Both the position numbers and the translations under genes were made by a program. A stretch of DNA of 64,000 nt from contig NZ_QJJM01000002.1 in assembly GCF_003201955.1 (NCBI RefSeq), forward strand, positions 186,001-250,000, written 5' to 3'. Of the stretch, positions 9,075 through 18,660 are shown piece by piece (position 1 is the stretch's first letter; each line of letters begins with the position of its first letter). The notes under the pieces are model-generated. The model was not told where the DNA came from, made no database searches, and was given only the letters and a program-made list of their open reading frames with translations. Source of the DNA: Blastomonas natatoria. GTDB taxonomy: Bacteria; Pseudomonadota; Alphaproteobacteria; Sphingomonadales; Sphingomonadaceae.

Positions 9075-10316
9075 TCAGGTCACGCGCGTGGCGACCTTGT
9101 ATTCGTCTCGCTGCCAGCGCCCCTCACCCATGATGGTGGCGAGCCGGTCGACTGCGTGCCAGATATCTGCAAAGCCCAGATAGAGCGGCGTAAGCCCCAG
9201 CCTCAGCACATCGGGCGCACGGAAATCGCCGATGACGCCCGCGTCGATCAGCGCGCGGTTGATCGGCCAGGCATTGGGATGCACGAAGCTCGCATGGCTG
9301 CCGCGAAGGTCACCACGCGCCGGAGTGATCGGGACCAGCTCGGGACAGCGCGCCGCCATCAGCTGGCTCAGGAAATCGAACAGGGCCTGTGATTTGCCCC
9401 AGAGCGCATGGCAATCCGCCTCGAGCATGAGATCGACCCCTGCTTCCAGCGCGAGCAGCGAAAGCATCGGTGGGGTCCCGGCCAGAAAGCGCTCGATACC
9501 CGGTGCGGGCTCGTATCCGTCGGTCATCGCAAAAGGCGCGGCATGGCCCATCCAGCCCTGGATCGGCGAACCGAGAAATTCGAGCGCCTCGGCCGCGACA
9601 TACAGGAAAGCAGGCGCGCCGGGGCCGCCGTTGAGATATTTATAGCCGCAGCCCACCGCGAAGCGCGCGGCATCGGCAGCCATGTTCAGCGGCACCGCGC
9701 CGGTGCTGTGCGACAGGTCCCAGATCAGCGGGACGCCATGCGCATCGGCCAGCGCCTGGATCGCTGCCATATCGAACCGATCGCCAGTCTTGTAGTGCAC
9801 ATGGGTGAGCACGATCAGCGCGACATCCGGGCCGATCTGCTCAACAATGGAATCGCGCGCCGCGGCATCGAGCACGAGGCCATGCTGCGCAGCAATTCCT
9901 GCAGCAACATGGAGGTCTGTGGGGAAGTTTCCGCTCTCGGTGAGTATCGTCCTGCCCTGCCCCGGGCGCGCCGCCAGGATCGCGCCCATCAGCTTATAGA
10001 GGTTCACCGTGACGGAATCGCAGGCAATCACCTCGCCCGGCGCCGCTCCGATCAATCGAGCGATCTTGTCACCGATCCTGCGCGGCGCGCCGATCCAGTC
10101 GGCATCGTTCCAGCTGCGGATCAGCCCCTCTCCCCATTGCCGATCGACCGCATCGTGCATCAGGCCGCGCGTCGCCACCGGCAGCGCGCCGAGCGAATTG
10201 CCGTCGAGATAGATCACGCCTTCGGGCAGTGCAAAACGCTCGCGCCAGCCGCGCAGCGGATCGGCGGCATCGCGAGCTTCGGCCTCGGCGAGCGAAGGAA
10301 AATCGGTCATCATCAA
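9075..10316 (-). CDS. kynU: Kynureninase
   Basis: PLP enzyme of 413 residues that hydrolyses kynurenine to anthranilate and alanine (or 3-hydroxykynurenine to 3-hydroxyanthranilate) in tryptophan breakdown. The fold type I aminotransferase pattern is clear: IYLDGNSLG near residue 36, the cofactor-binding Asp in WDLSHSTG (Asp200), and the Schiff-base Lys226 in GCGYKYLNGGPG. The GTPP segment and the C-terminal LRLGLTPLY are also typical. Its first ATG overlaps the stop of the upstream formamidase-like gene (ATGA); two further in-frame ATGs follow at once, so the exact start is ambiguous by 1-2 codons. No tryptophan 2,3-dioxygenase gene is seen in the window. Confidence 0.94.
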   Translation of the reverse strand: MMMTDFPSLAEAEARDAADPLRGWRERFALPEGVIYLDGNSLGALPVATRGLMHDAVDRQWGEGLIRSWNDADWIGAPRRIGDKIARLIGAAPGEVIACDSVTVNLYKLMGAILAARPGQGRTILTESGNFPTDLHVAAGIAAQHGLVLDAAARDSIVEQIGPDVALIVLTHVHYKTGDRFDMAAIQALADAHGVPLIWDLSHSTGAVPLNMAADAARFAVGCGYKYLNGGPGAPAFLYVAAEALEFLGSPIQGWMGHAAPFAMTDGYEPAPGIERFLAGTPPMLSLLALEAGVDLMLEADCHALWGKSQALFDFLSQLMAARCPELVPITPARGDLRGSHASFVHPNAWPINRALIDAGVIGDFRAPDVLRLGLTPLYLGFADIWHAVDRLATIMGEGRWQRDEYKVATRVT

Positions 10317-11221
10317 CGCCCCAACAACTGCTTGATCCGTGCCTTTTGCGCAGCCCAGCTGCGGCTGGTCGGCGCAATCAGCTCGACATGGCCTTCGGGC
10401 CCGTGGACATGATTTTCCACGGCCACCCCGCGCCTCTTCATGTCGGCAGCATAGGTCTCGGCATAGACAGGCGGTGCAATCCGGTCCTTGTCGGTATGGA
10501 ACTGAATCTGCTGCGCCTGGCTCACCGGCATTTCCGGCGGAGAGGTCAGCGCGAACTGACCACCTGCCATTTTCGTCGGCGCGCCGGTGCCGCAGGCATG
10601 GCCGGTGCGCTGCATCGCCGCGCGCAGATCGGCAATGCCGGCCTGGCTGATCGCGGTGTCGATGCGCAGGGGATTTGCACCACGCAAGGGCTCGCCCTCG
10701 GGCAGCGCCTGGCGCGCGGCCAGCCAGAGGGCGAGATGCCCACCCGCCGAATGACCAATGGCAATGGTGTGGGCAAGATCGAGGTTGAGCGCCTTGGCCT
10801 GATCTGCCAGCAGATCCGCCGCTGCACCGACATCGACATAGGTGCCCGGGTAGCCGCCGCCGCGATCAACTCCGCGATATTCGATGTTCCACACGGCAAT
10901 GCCGTCCTTACGCAGATCGTCAGCGATGTAGTTCATGATGTCGCGGGTCGCGATCTCGGTCTGCCAGCAGCCGCCATGGATCATCACGACGACCGGATGC
11001 GGCCCCTGGCCCTGCGGCAGCCACAGATCGACCAGCTGCAGCGGGTCCTCGCCATAGGCGATGGTGCGGGTCGGGCTGGGACGCGGCTGATCGAGCAGAT
11101 CGGGCCACTGCATGATCGGCGTGTCGGCGCTCAGCATGGCCGACACCTGCGATCCGGCACCCAGCGACAGGCCAAGTGCAGCCAGCCCCAGCGCCAGCCC
11201 GTTTCCCTTGATCTTCCGCAC
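10313..11221 (-). CDS. Putative exported kynurenine formamidase-like alpha/beta hydrolase
   Basis: Alpha/beta hydrolase of 302 residues. HGGCW at 82-86 is the oxyanion-hole motif of the BNA7/AFMID formamidase branch. The nucleophile Ser158 lies in GHSAGGH, and a C-terminal His sits in PEGHVELI. Overlap with kynU suggests it supplies kynurenine from N-formylkynurenine. Residues 1-28 look like a signal peptide (Arg/Lys start, hydrophobic core, cleavage near VSA), which is odd for an enzyme feeding a cytoplasmic kynureninase. The GTG at 11221 is used because GGGAGG lies nine bases upstream and the signal peptide starts there. The longer open frame up to 11338 only reads through a REP element. 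Confidence 0.75.
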   Translation of the reverse strand: MRKIKGNGLALGLAALGLSLGAGSQVSAMLSADTPIMQWPDLLDQPRPSPTRTIAYGEDPLQLVDLWLPQGQGPHPVVVMIHGGCWQTEIATRDIMNYIADDLRKDGIAVWNIEYRGVDRGGGYPGTYVDVGAAADLLADQAKALNLDLAHTIAIGHSAGGHLALWLAARQALPEGEPLRGANPLRIDTAISQAGIADLRAAMQRTGHACGTGAPTKMAGGQFALTSPPEMPVSQAQQIQFHTDKDRIAPPVYAETYAADMKRRGVAVENHVHGPEGHVELIAPTSRSWAAQKARIKQLLGR

Positions 11222-11252
11222 AATGTGGTTCCTCCCCTGCCATTGACCGTTC

Positions 11253-11322
11253 TCCGGCGAACGCCGGAGTCCAGGAGTCCGCTGGCGCGACACCGCTTTC
11301 TGGATTCCGGCTTTCGCCGGAA
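11253..11322. repeat. REP-like paired palindrome, copy A2
   Basis: Same two hairpins and outer pairing as the element at 8031-8099 (TCCGGCGAACGCCGGA and TTCCGGCTTTCGCCGGAA). It lies between the tamB stop and the formamidase-like start, both on the reverse strand, where it could stabilise or terminate the tamB transcript. Confidence 0.8.
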
Positions 11323-11354
11323 AACGGCGTTGCATCAAGCCTTACCGCCCAGCC

Positions 11355-14300
11355 TCAATAATCCTTCGAAATCCGCACGTTGGCGCTCTGGCGACCGATT
11401 GTGGAGATCGACGAGAGCAGCGACAGCCAGCGGGTGATCTGGAATTCGACCTGCGTTGCCGAATAGCCGCGCCCGTCGGTGACGATCTCCACATAGGTGT
11501 TGCGCGTGATGTATTTGCCCGCCGCGATGCTGGTGCCCTGCCCCAGGGTCTGATTGCCCTCGACGATGCGCAGCCGGTCGAGCCCGATCGCCCCGCGCAG
11601 CGCATTGATCGGATCGAGCCCACCGCCGCCGCGCAGCGAGGCAAGCGCTGCGGCAAGCTGCACCGCCTCGGGCGCGGAAATGTCGGTGATCGACGACCCA
11701 AACAGCAGGCGGGCTAGCAGCTCGTCTTCGGGCAGCGCGGGTGTGCTGGTGAAGCTGATCTCGGGCGCAAGGCCGGTACCGCGTACGTTGATCGTGGCGT
11801 TGAGGTCGGTAAGGTTCGCCGACGCGGCGATGTCGAGCGCCGGATTGGGCGGCGATTCCCCGCGGAAGTTGATGCGTCCGCGCACCAGCTCGAAATCGCG
11901 TCCGGCAAATTCATATTCGCCGCGGATCAGGTCTGCCTGGCCGGTGATGCGCGGTGCGTCGACGGTGCCGGTGAGCGTGACGTTTGCGCCCCATTCGCTG
12001 TTGATACCAAGGCCCGTGACGGTGAACTGGTTGGGCGCGCGCGCCTTGACGTCATAGCGCCAAATTGCGGGGCGACTGCGCCGCGGCGCCTCGTCGGCGC
12101 GGCGGTTGATTTCGCGCACATTGATTACCGGCAGCGCTTCTTCCGCGTTGAACTGACCCAGTCGGAAGCGGCCGCGATTGAGTACGACATCGCCACCCAG
12201 GGTCCCGCTGCTTCCATCCGAAGAGATGGTGAGCGGCCCCGTGACGGTCGCACCGAAATCGTCACGATTGACCAGCTGAGCGTTCCTGGCACTGGCCTTG
12301 ATCTCGACCGAGACGCCGCGCGAGGGCGATGCGAACAGGCCGCCATAATCGACATATCCCGATCCACTCACCGTGCCGTTCGACCCCGCCTTGCCACTGA
12401 AGCTGGTGAGTGTCAGCCGTGAACCGTTGAAACGGCCGCGCGCCGCAATGTCGCTGATCACCGTACCCGACAACGTGCTTTCCAGGCGGGCGGTGCGGGT
12501 GGCCAATATGCCCTGGATGCTGGGATCGACCAGACTGCCTGACAGGTCGGCCGCCACGCCGACCTGGCCGGTGACATCGAACGCCTCTATGCCCAGCAGA
12601 CGCCAGAGAGAATCTGCCGGCCCGTTGAACCGCAACTGCCCTGCGAGCGTCCCTCGGCGAAGCCGTCCGAACAGGTCGAAGCCCTGCGGAAGGTTGCCGA
12701 TGCGCGCCTGCGCCCTTCCTACGGTCTTGTCCTGTTCGCCAATCACCGCACGCATGGCGAGTGCATCGTTGCTCAGCACCAGATTGGCCGCGATATCGAC
12801 AGGTTTGGAGCTCACGATCAGGCCGGTGCGGGTGAGATTGTCGAATTTCAGGCTCGCCTTGCCGGTCGGAACTCCGCCTTCGGCCTGACGATAGCTGAGC
12901 GTGCCTGAAGCGTTGCCGCCGAAGCCGAGCTCGCGCACCGCCACGTCGAAAAGCGCCAGCGGCACGGTGTTGAACTGGGCGGTCATATCGGTCAGACCCC
13001 CGCCGAACCGCCCTTGCGCGCCCAGTCTGCCGCGCCCGACCCTGAGCACCGCCGGGGCCAGACGCCATCCGCCGTCATCGAGCTTGCTGAGCCTTGCAGG
13101 CCGCACCAGCCGCAACCGCCGATTTCCGTATGTTCCGTTACCAGAGAGCGTGACCGCGTTGCTCGCGATCAGGGCGCTGGTCTGCAGATCGAAATTGCTG
13201 CCGCGTCGTCCGGCGAGCGATGCGGTCACCCGGCCTTCGCCATTGACCAGGTTTGCATTGGCCGCGAGCCGACCGATGAACACGGGTCCACGCCCGATGC
13301 CCTGCGCGCGGACGCTGCCGATGATGGTGTTCCGCCCCTCGGCGATCAGTGCGTCGATCTCTGCCGCGCCCCGGTTGATCGTGATCGGCACATCGCCATC
13401 GAACCGCGCATCGGCGAGGTTCAGCATCGCCTTTATGCCCTGCGCCTCGCCGCGGGGCTCCAGTGTCACGTTGCCGGTGATGCCGCCGCCAGCGACAGTC
13501 AGCGCGCCTTCGACGCCCGCGCTGGCCGCATAGATATCGCCCGCAAACAGTGCCTGGGAAACCGCGAAACGTTCGACCTCGATCAGCGTGCGCCCAGCCT
13601 CGCGGGCATAGATGCGGGTCACGCCCTCAATTGGACCCAGGGTTGACTGGCCCGCCACATCGACCGAAAAACCATCAGGAACAGTGCCGAGTGCGAGCCT
13701 CAGATCGCGCACGCCAAGTGCAGGGAGCGGGTCTTCGAGCGTCAGAACGGCGCGCGTATCCCCACGGATGGAATCCGCACCGACGTCGAGCGGACCGTAG
13801 TCGCGATGGCGCCCGCTGGCGCGCAGCACGATCCGGCCGTCAGGCTCTATCCGACCACCGCCGATCAGGGCGAGTTTCTGCGCCGCAAGGCTCGCATCGC
13901 GCAGCACGAAGGGCTGCCCTGCCGCATAGCTGAACCTGCCGGCAAAGCGCGGGCTTAGCCCAACAAGGTTCACCACGGTCTGGTTGACCACCCGGCGCAT
14001 CAGCACCCGGACATCACCCAGCGCGTCCCAGGCCGCACCGCCCCCAAAGGCCAGACGGACATTGGCATCGATATCCGCATTGCCGACATTCTCGACACCG
14101 AAGGCGGGTAGTCGCACATCGGCGACGGCAAGATAGCGCCCGCGCTGGGTGCTGCCGGAAAGCTGCACCAGCGCCACCAGGCTGTTGCTGACCATTCGGA
14201 TCGGATCGCTGCTGAGGGCACCATCTCGCATCCGCACGACGCCCTCGCCCCGCAAGCCATCGGCAAGCCGGTCGCCATAAGCGTTGCCAGTGGCTACGCG

Positions 14301-15551
14301 CGTTGCGCTCAGCTTGACGGGAATCGTGAAATCCTTGTCCTGCCGCCGGATCGTGCCTTGCACGAGCAATGCATCGGCGCTCACCCCGGCCAGCGCAACG
14401 CGATCAGCCGACAGGCGATAGGGCGCGGTGAGGTCACCGAATGGGCCATCGAGTGTCAGCGTGGCGCGCACATTCCGCGCATCAAGTCCCTCCGCGAGCA
14501 GTCCGGGCCGCGACAGCGCAGCGAGAAGCTCGAGATTGTCGAAGCGGTTTTCGCCCAGGTCGATCGCGCCTTCGGCATTCACCGACCCGGCCTGCCCCGC
14601 CAGCGCAATCGTGCCGGAGAGCACGCGCGCGTCGAGCGTACCGCTTGCGACCACGCCGACTGCTGGACCCAGCGCGCGCGTGAAGCTGTTGCCGATCAGC
14701 GGCTCGGGACGCACGAAACCCCGGACCCGCACCTGGCCTTCACGCTGCGTGAGATCAAGCGAGGTCAGTTCGCGATTGCCCAGCCGGGCAAGCAGCTTCC
14801 CCCGCCAGAAACCCCAGTCACCCCGGCCCTTGATCGAGGCAGCGAGGTCGCGGGTCAGACCTGCCAGAGCCGCGATCGCGCCGTCGGCGGGCGCCACGAC
14901 ATCACCATCCACCATCAGCCGGTTCTGATCGGGCCTGGCATCGATCTTTACGGCAAGACGATCGGTGCCATCGGCAAGCGAGGCGCGCGCCTCGACGAGC
15001 ACCCGGCCCGATCGGATATCGGCCCTGGCTGACAGATTGGCAACGCGGCGCGGCCCGGCCACTCCCTGGCGGATGACCAACCCGTCAGCGCGCAGCCGAT
15101 CGATGCGGATGTCGAAGGCGGGCAGCAGCGGGTCGTCGGGGTCGCCGGGGTTGAGCTCGGGCAGGCTGCGCAACTCGCCGCGCCGAATGTTCAGATCGCG
15201 AATGTCGAGCCGGTTGTTCAGGAACGTGAATGGCCGCCAGTCGAGATCGATAGCCGATGCGGCGAAAAACACCCGCCTGGTATCGCGGATTTCCACACCG
15301 CGCAGCACGGCCTTGCCATAGATCGAGCCATCGATCCGCGCGACCCGGAGCGAAAGGCCCGACTTGAGCTGGTATCCCGCGATCTGTTCGGCCACGAAGC
15401 GGCGGCCCGGCCCGGTGTCCAGCCCGAACAGCAGTGCAGCAACGAGCCCGGCCATCACCAGCACGCCAATCATCACACCGCGCAGCCATCGGATGGGCGC
15501 ACGATCCGGTGCGGCCTGATCTGCCGGGGCGGAAATGGGCTCGTCAACCAT
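11355..15551 (-). CDS. tamB: Translocation and assembly module protein TamB
   Basis: Very long envelope protein of 1398 residues. An N-terminal membrane anchor (about 24-44) is followed by a repetitive beta-rich body and the conserved TamB/DUF490 domain over the last 350 residues. TamB-family proteins bridge the periplasm as a hydrophobic groove, helping TamA insert outer-membrane proteins and carrying phospholipids. Its start codon overlaps the tamA stop by one base (TAATG), so the two are translated together. The length is normal for alphaproteobacterial TamB, and the last residues (VRISKDY) fit the usual strand that docks with TamA. Confidence 0.93.
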   Translation of the reverse strand: MVDEPISAPADQAAPDRAPIRWLRGVMIGVLVMAGLVAALLFGLDTGPGRRFVAEQIAGYQLKSGLSLRVARIDGSIYGKAVLRGVEIRDTRRVFFAASAIDLDWRPFTFLNNRLDIRDLNIRRGELRSLPELNPGDPDDPLLPAFDIRIDRLRADGLVIRQGVAGPRRVANLSARADIRSGRVLVEARASLADGTDRLAVKIDARPDQNRLMVDGDVVAPADGAIAALAGLTRDLAASIKGRGDWGFWRGKLLARLGNRELTSLDLTQREGQVRVRGFVRPEPLIGNSFTRALGPAVGVVASGTLDARVLSGTIALAGQAGSVNAEGAIDLGENRFDNLELLAALSRPGLLAEGLDARNVRATLTLDGPFGDLTAPYRLSADRVALAGVSADALLVQGTIRRQDKDFTIPVKLSATRVATGNAYGDRLADGLRGEGVVRMRDGALSSDPIRMVSNSLVALVQLSGSTQRGRYLAVADVRLPAFGVENVGNADIDANVRLAFGGGAAWDALGDVRVLMRRVVNQTVVNLVGLSPRFAGRFSYAAGQPFVLRDASLAAQKLALIGGGRIEPDGRIVLRASGRHRDYGPLDVGADSIRGDTRAVLTLEDPLPALGVRDLRLALGTVPDGFSVDVAGQSTLGPIEGVTRIYAREAGRTLIEVERFAVSQALFAGDIYAASAGVEGALTVAGGGITGNVTLEPRGEAQGIKAMLNLADARFDGDVPITINRGAAEIDALIAEGRNTIIGSVRAQGIGRGPVFIGRLAANANLVNGEGRVTASLAGRRGSNFDLQTSALIASNAVTLSGNGTYGNRRLRLVRPARLSKLDDGGWRLAPAVLRVGRGRLGAQGRFGGGLTDMTAQFNTVPLALFDVAVRELGFGGNASGTLSYRQAEGGVPTGKASLKFDNLTRTGLIVSSKPVDIAANLVLSNDALAMRAVIGEQDKTVGRAQARIGNLPQGFDLFGRLRRGTLAGQLRFNGPADSLWRLLGIEAFDVTGQVGVAADLSGSLVDPSIQGILATRTARLESTLSGTVISDIAARGRFNGSRLTLTSFSGKAGSNGTVSGSGYVDYGGLFASPSRGVSVEIKASARNAQLVNRDDFGATVTGPLTISSDGSSGTLGGDVVLNRGRFRLGQFNAEEALPVINVREINRRADEAPRRSRPAIWRYDVKARAPNQFTVTGLGINSEWGANVTLTGTVDAPRITGQADLIRGEYEFAGRDFELVRGRINFRGESPPNPALDIAASANLTDLNATINVRGTGLAPEISFTSTPALPEDELLARLLFGSSITDISAPEAVQLAAALASLRGGGGLDPINALRGAIGLDRLRIVEGNQTLGQGTSIAAGKYITRNTYVEIVTDGRGYSATQVEFQITRWLSLLSSISTIGRQSANVRISKDY

Positions 15552-17854
15552 TAGAAAGCCTGCCCCAGCGAGATGTAAACCCCGATGCGGCTATCGCCTG
15601 GCTGAGGGTTGATCGGAGTACCGACATCCAGACGCAGTGGCCCGAAGCTGCTGTAATATCGCACGCCGATGCCCGCGCCGTAGCGGATGCCGCTGAAATC
15701 GGGCGTGCTACCTTCATAGACATTGCCCGCGTCGAAGAATGGAACGATGCCGAAATCACCAAAGCGTACACGGGCTTCGAGCGAGAATTCGGCCAGGCCA
15801 TTGCCCCCGATCGGATCGTTGTTGCCGTCGCGCGGACCGATAGCCTGAAAGCCGAAACCGCGCACCGACCCGCCACCACCCGCATAGAAGCGCCGCGACG
15901 GTGCGATATCGAACCGATTGGCGCCGATGGTGCTGCCCAGACGCAACCGGCCAGCCAGCACGATCCTGCCTGATACCGGACGATAATAGCTGCCGTCGAT
16001 CTGGATGCGCGCATAGCCCTTGCTGCCCGATTGCAAGGAGTATTCGGGCGAGATGCGGCCGCCGAGACGGAAACCCGCGGTGGGATCGAGCAGGTTGTCG
16101 GTGCCGTCATAGGTCAGCGCGGTCGGGAGCGCGGCAATGAAGAATGTCCGCCGCGCCCCGCCGACTATGCGCGCGCGGCTGTCGCGTTCATCGGAGAGCA
16201 CCAACTCAGCGCCGAGCGACCATGTCCATTTCTTCTGGAAGATCAGGTTGGTCTGTCGTTCCAGCGATGCTGCCACAAGGAAGGTGCGCGCCTCGAAAGC
16301 GTCCCGGTCGATATTGCTCGCCAGGATCTGCGCGGTGAGCACCCGGTCGCGCTTGATGAAATTGTTGCGGCGATAGACGAGATTGATCAGCTGTTCCTGG
16401 GTGCCCCCGACGGCCCTGGCGCGGACCAGACCCTCGGGCGGGAAGAAATTGCGATGTTCCCAGCTGACTTCGGCGCGATAGCCTTCGCCCGTGCCATAGC
16501 CGACCTCCCCGGCAATGGTCCGCAGCGGCGCCGCGACGGTTTCGACTGCAACATCCACCGTGCCCGGCTCGCTGCCCATGGGCTGGGTGGCGGCGACCGG
16601 AGTCAGCGTGACGGTCGATACCAGCCCCGTCGCCAGAATCGCCCGGCGCAGGTCGTCCATGTCCGAAGCCTGGAAAGTGTCTCCGCGATCGAACCGGGCG
16701 ATCCGTTCCAGATGGCGTGATCCGAACAGGCCATCATCCCTAGCGATAACGCCGCCGAAGCGATACTGCCCGCCGGGTGTGACGGCGATGGTCAGCGCCC
16801 CACTGCGCGCCTCGTGATCGATCACCAGATCGGGCTCGCCCGTCTGCGCAAATGGAAAGCCTGTCTCGAGCAGGCTGGTCAGCACCGCCAGCCGCCCGGC
16901 CACGATCCTGTCCGAATTGGCGGCATCTCCGGCCTTCATCCCGAACGCGGCCCGGGCAGCCGGCACATCGACCCCAACGGCATCGAGCCCTGCCAGATCG
17001 ATCGAGGCCAGCCGGTAGATGGGACCGACATTGACATCGAAGGTCAGCGCGACCCGGTCCTCTCCCTCTATCCGGGTGACCGAATTGCGCACATCACCGT
17101 CGTAAAAGCCGTAGACGCGCAGCATCGTGTCGATCAGATCGTTGTCGTCGCGCGCGCGCCGGTTGACCTGCGCCAGATTGGCATCCTCATCGGACAGCCG
17201 GTCAAGCGTCGAAAGCGAACCGAAACGGTTGCGAAACGCCGCCTGGTCCAGTTCGGCGAGATCGTCAGAAGGAAGAAAATTGACGGTCACGCGATAGCGC
17301 ACGTCGCCATCGTCGATTTCGCGCAGCGCCTGGCGTTCGGCACGACGCGCCTCGCGCTCGGCCTGCCTTTCGGCGCGACGCGCGGCGCGGCCTCCCCCCT
17401 CTTCCGCGCCCGGCACGCCTTCATCCGCGTCCGCTGCTGCTGTTGTCGTCGCCAGACCGTCGCGCATGTCGTCGGCCTCGGTTGCGACACTATCGCTGGT
17501 CGAGCTGTCCGATGCTTCGGCTGGCTGGGCATCGGCGGGAAGCGCATCGTCCGCTGCGAATTCGCCCGGCCAGGCCGGGATGTCGCTACCGTCGGGCCAC
17601 TCGACTTCCATGCCGGGAAGCTGGTCTAGCGGGGCGAGCGGATCGATGCTCAGCGGATCGTCGACCTGCACGTCCGCAGGACCTGGGGCGGAATCTGCCG
17701 GCATGGCTTCCGGAGGTGTCGCAATGGAGGTGGCCTCTGCGGGCGGATCGGCCTGCTGTGCCTGTGCCAAGGCTGGCCATGCACATCCGAAGGCCAGCGT
17801 GACCAGGGTTCCAGCCTTTGCCGGGCGCGCGCGATCAGCCAGCCTCATCAACAC
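15551..17854 (-). CDS. tamA: Outer-membrane assembly factor TamA (Omp85/BamA family)
   Basis: Omp85 protein of 767 residues that partners TamB. A signal peptide ends near AQAQ. A long, acidic, Ala/Pro-rich stretch (about 35-150) is followed by a strongly basic Arg/Glu/Ala segment (about 155-180), then POTRA domains (about 190-420) and a 16-strand barrel domain to the C-terminal Phe. In the barrel, GGGSVRGF matches the conserved VRGF/Y lid-lock motif of the family. The pre-POTRA extension of about 150 residues is longer than in E. coli TamA. A second in-frame ATG two codons downstream (17848) is equally plausible as start. Confidence 0.92.
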   Translation of the reverse strand: MLMRLADRARPAKAGTLVTLAFGCAWPALAQAQQADPPAEATSIATPPEAMPADSAPGPADVQVDDPLSIDPLAPLDQLPGMEVEWPDGSDIPAWPGEFAADDALPADAQPAEASDSSTSDSVATEADDMRDGLATTTAAADADEGVPGAEEGGGRAARRAERQAEREARRAERQALREIDDGDVRYRVTVNFLPSDDLAELDQAAFRNRFGSLSTLDRLSDEDANLAQVNRRARDDNDLIDTMLRVYGFYDGDVRNSVTRIEGEDRVALTFDVNVGPIYRLASIDLAGLDAVGVDVPAARAAFGMKAGDAANSDRIVAGRLAVLTSLLETGFPFAQTGEPDLVIDHEARSGALTIAVTPGGQYRFGGVIARDDGLFGSRHLERIARFDRGDTFQASDMDDLRRAILATGLVSTVTLTPVAATQPMGSEPGTVDVAVETVAAPLRTIAGEVGYGTGEGYRAEVSWEHRNFFPPEGLVRARAVGGTQEQLINLVYRRNNFIKRDRVLTAQILASNIDRDAFEARTFLVAASLERQTNLIFQKKWTWSLGAELVLSDERDSRARIVGGARRTFFIAALPTALTYDGTDNLLDPTAGFRLGGRISPEYSLQSGSKGYARIQIDGSYYRPVSGRIVLAGRLRLGSTIGANRFDIAPSRRFYAGGGGSVRGFGFQAIGPRDGNNDPIGGNGLAEFSLEARVRFGDFGIVPFFDAGNVYEGSTPDFSGIRYGAGIGVRYYSSFGPLRLDVGTPINPQPGDSRIGVYISLGQAF

Positions 17855-17904
17855 AAAACGCTTTCAAAGCGGGCAAGGTCCCGCCCCGCCGCGAAAACCA
17901 ATGA

Positions 17905-18660
17905 CTAGGCGGGGGCACCGTCGCGTTCAAGGTCGAAAGCGTGCCAGCCATCGGGACCAAGCAGTTCGAGCGGCTGGTATTTTATCTTGTACTGCATGCG
18001 CGGCGAAGATTTTACCCAATAGCCGAGATACACATAGGGCAGCCTGGCTCTGGCAGCGCGCTGGATATGGTCCATGATGATGTAATTGCCCAGGCCCCGC
18101 CGGGTCGGGTGATCGGGCTCGTAGAAGCTGTAGATCATCGACAGGCCGTCGCCCTGCTGATCGGTCAGGCAGGCGCCCACCAGCTTGCCCGCGCTGCCAT
18201 CAGGATTGGGCTCGCGATACTCGATGACATAGCTGCGCACCGGGGTATGCTCGACCATGTCGGCATAGTCCATGTCGTCCATGTCCGACATACCGCCGCC
18301 GGGATGCCTAGTCTTCAGGTAGCGGCGCAGCAGATCATATTGCTCCTGAGTCGACCATGGCTTGCACGCGGAAACGATCAGATCGCGGTTGCGCTTGAGC
18401 AGCTTTCGCTGGTTCGACGAAGGCACGAACTGGTCAGCCACCACGCGCACCGACACGCAGGCGCGACAGTCGACACAGCTCGGTCGATAGGCCACATTCT
18501 GGCTGCGCCGGAACCCGATACGGCTGAGCGCGTCATTGAGCTCGTCGGCGTGCGGGCCGCTCAACTCCGTGAACACCTTGCGCTCGCTCTTGCCCGGCAG
18601 ATACGGGCACGGGCCGGGATTGGTAACGAAGAAGCGGGGAAAGCGTGCCGGTGCGCTCAC
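17905..18660 (-). CDS. bpt: Aspartate/glutamate leucyltransferase (Bpt/Ate family)
   Basis: Cytoplasmic aminoacyl-tRNA-protein transferase of 251 residues. It adds leucine to N-terminal Asp or Glu, marking proteins for ClpS/ClpAP degradation (N-degron pathway). The N-terminal half contains the Cys-rich [12 protein letters not shown] region near residue 62, which together with CPYL near residue 18 is the conserved zinc/ligand cluster. The C-terminal half is the GNAT-like ATE domain with YVYLGYWV and the terminal KYQPLELL motif. Length and motifs are complete. Confidence 0.93.
   Translation of the reverse strand: MSAPARFPRFFVTNPGPCPYLPGKSERKVFTELSGPHADELNDALSRIGFRRSQNVAYRPSCVDCRACVSVRVVADQFVPSSNQRKLLKRNRDLIVSACKPWSTQEQYDLLRRYLKTRHPGGGMSDMDDMDYADMVEHTPVRSYVIEYREPNPDGSAGKLVGACLTDQQGDGLSMIYSFYEPDHPTRRGLGNYIIMDHIQRAARARLPYVYLGYWVKSSPRMQYKIKYQPLELLGPDGWHAFDLERDGAPA

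Noticed and set aside
11222-11338. N-terminal extension of the formamidase-like protein
   Set aside because: The extra 39 codons are the translated REP element; the GTG at 11221 has a good ribosome site and starts a signal peptide.
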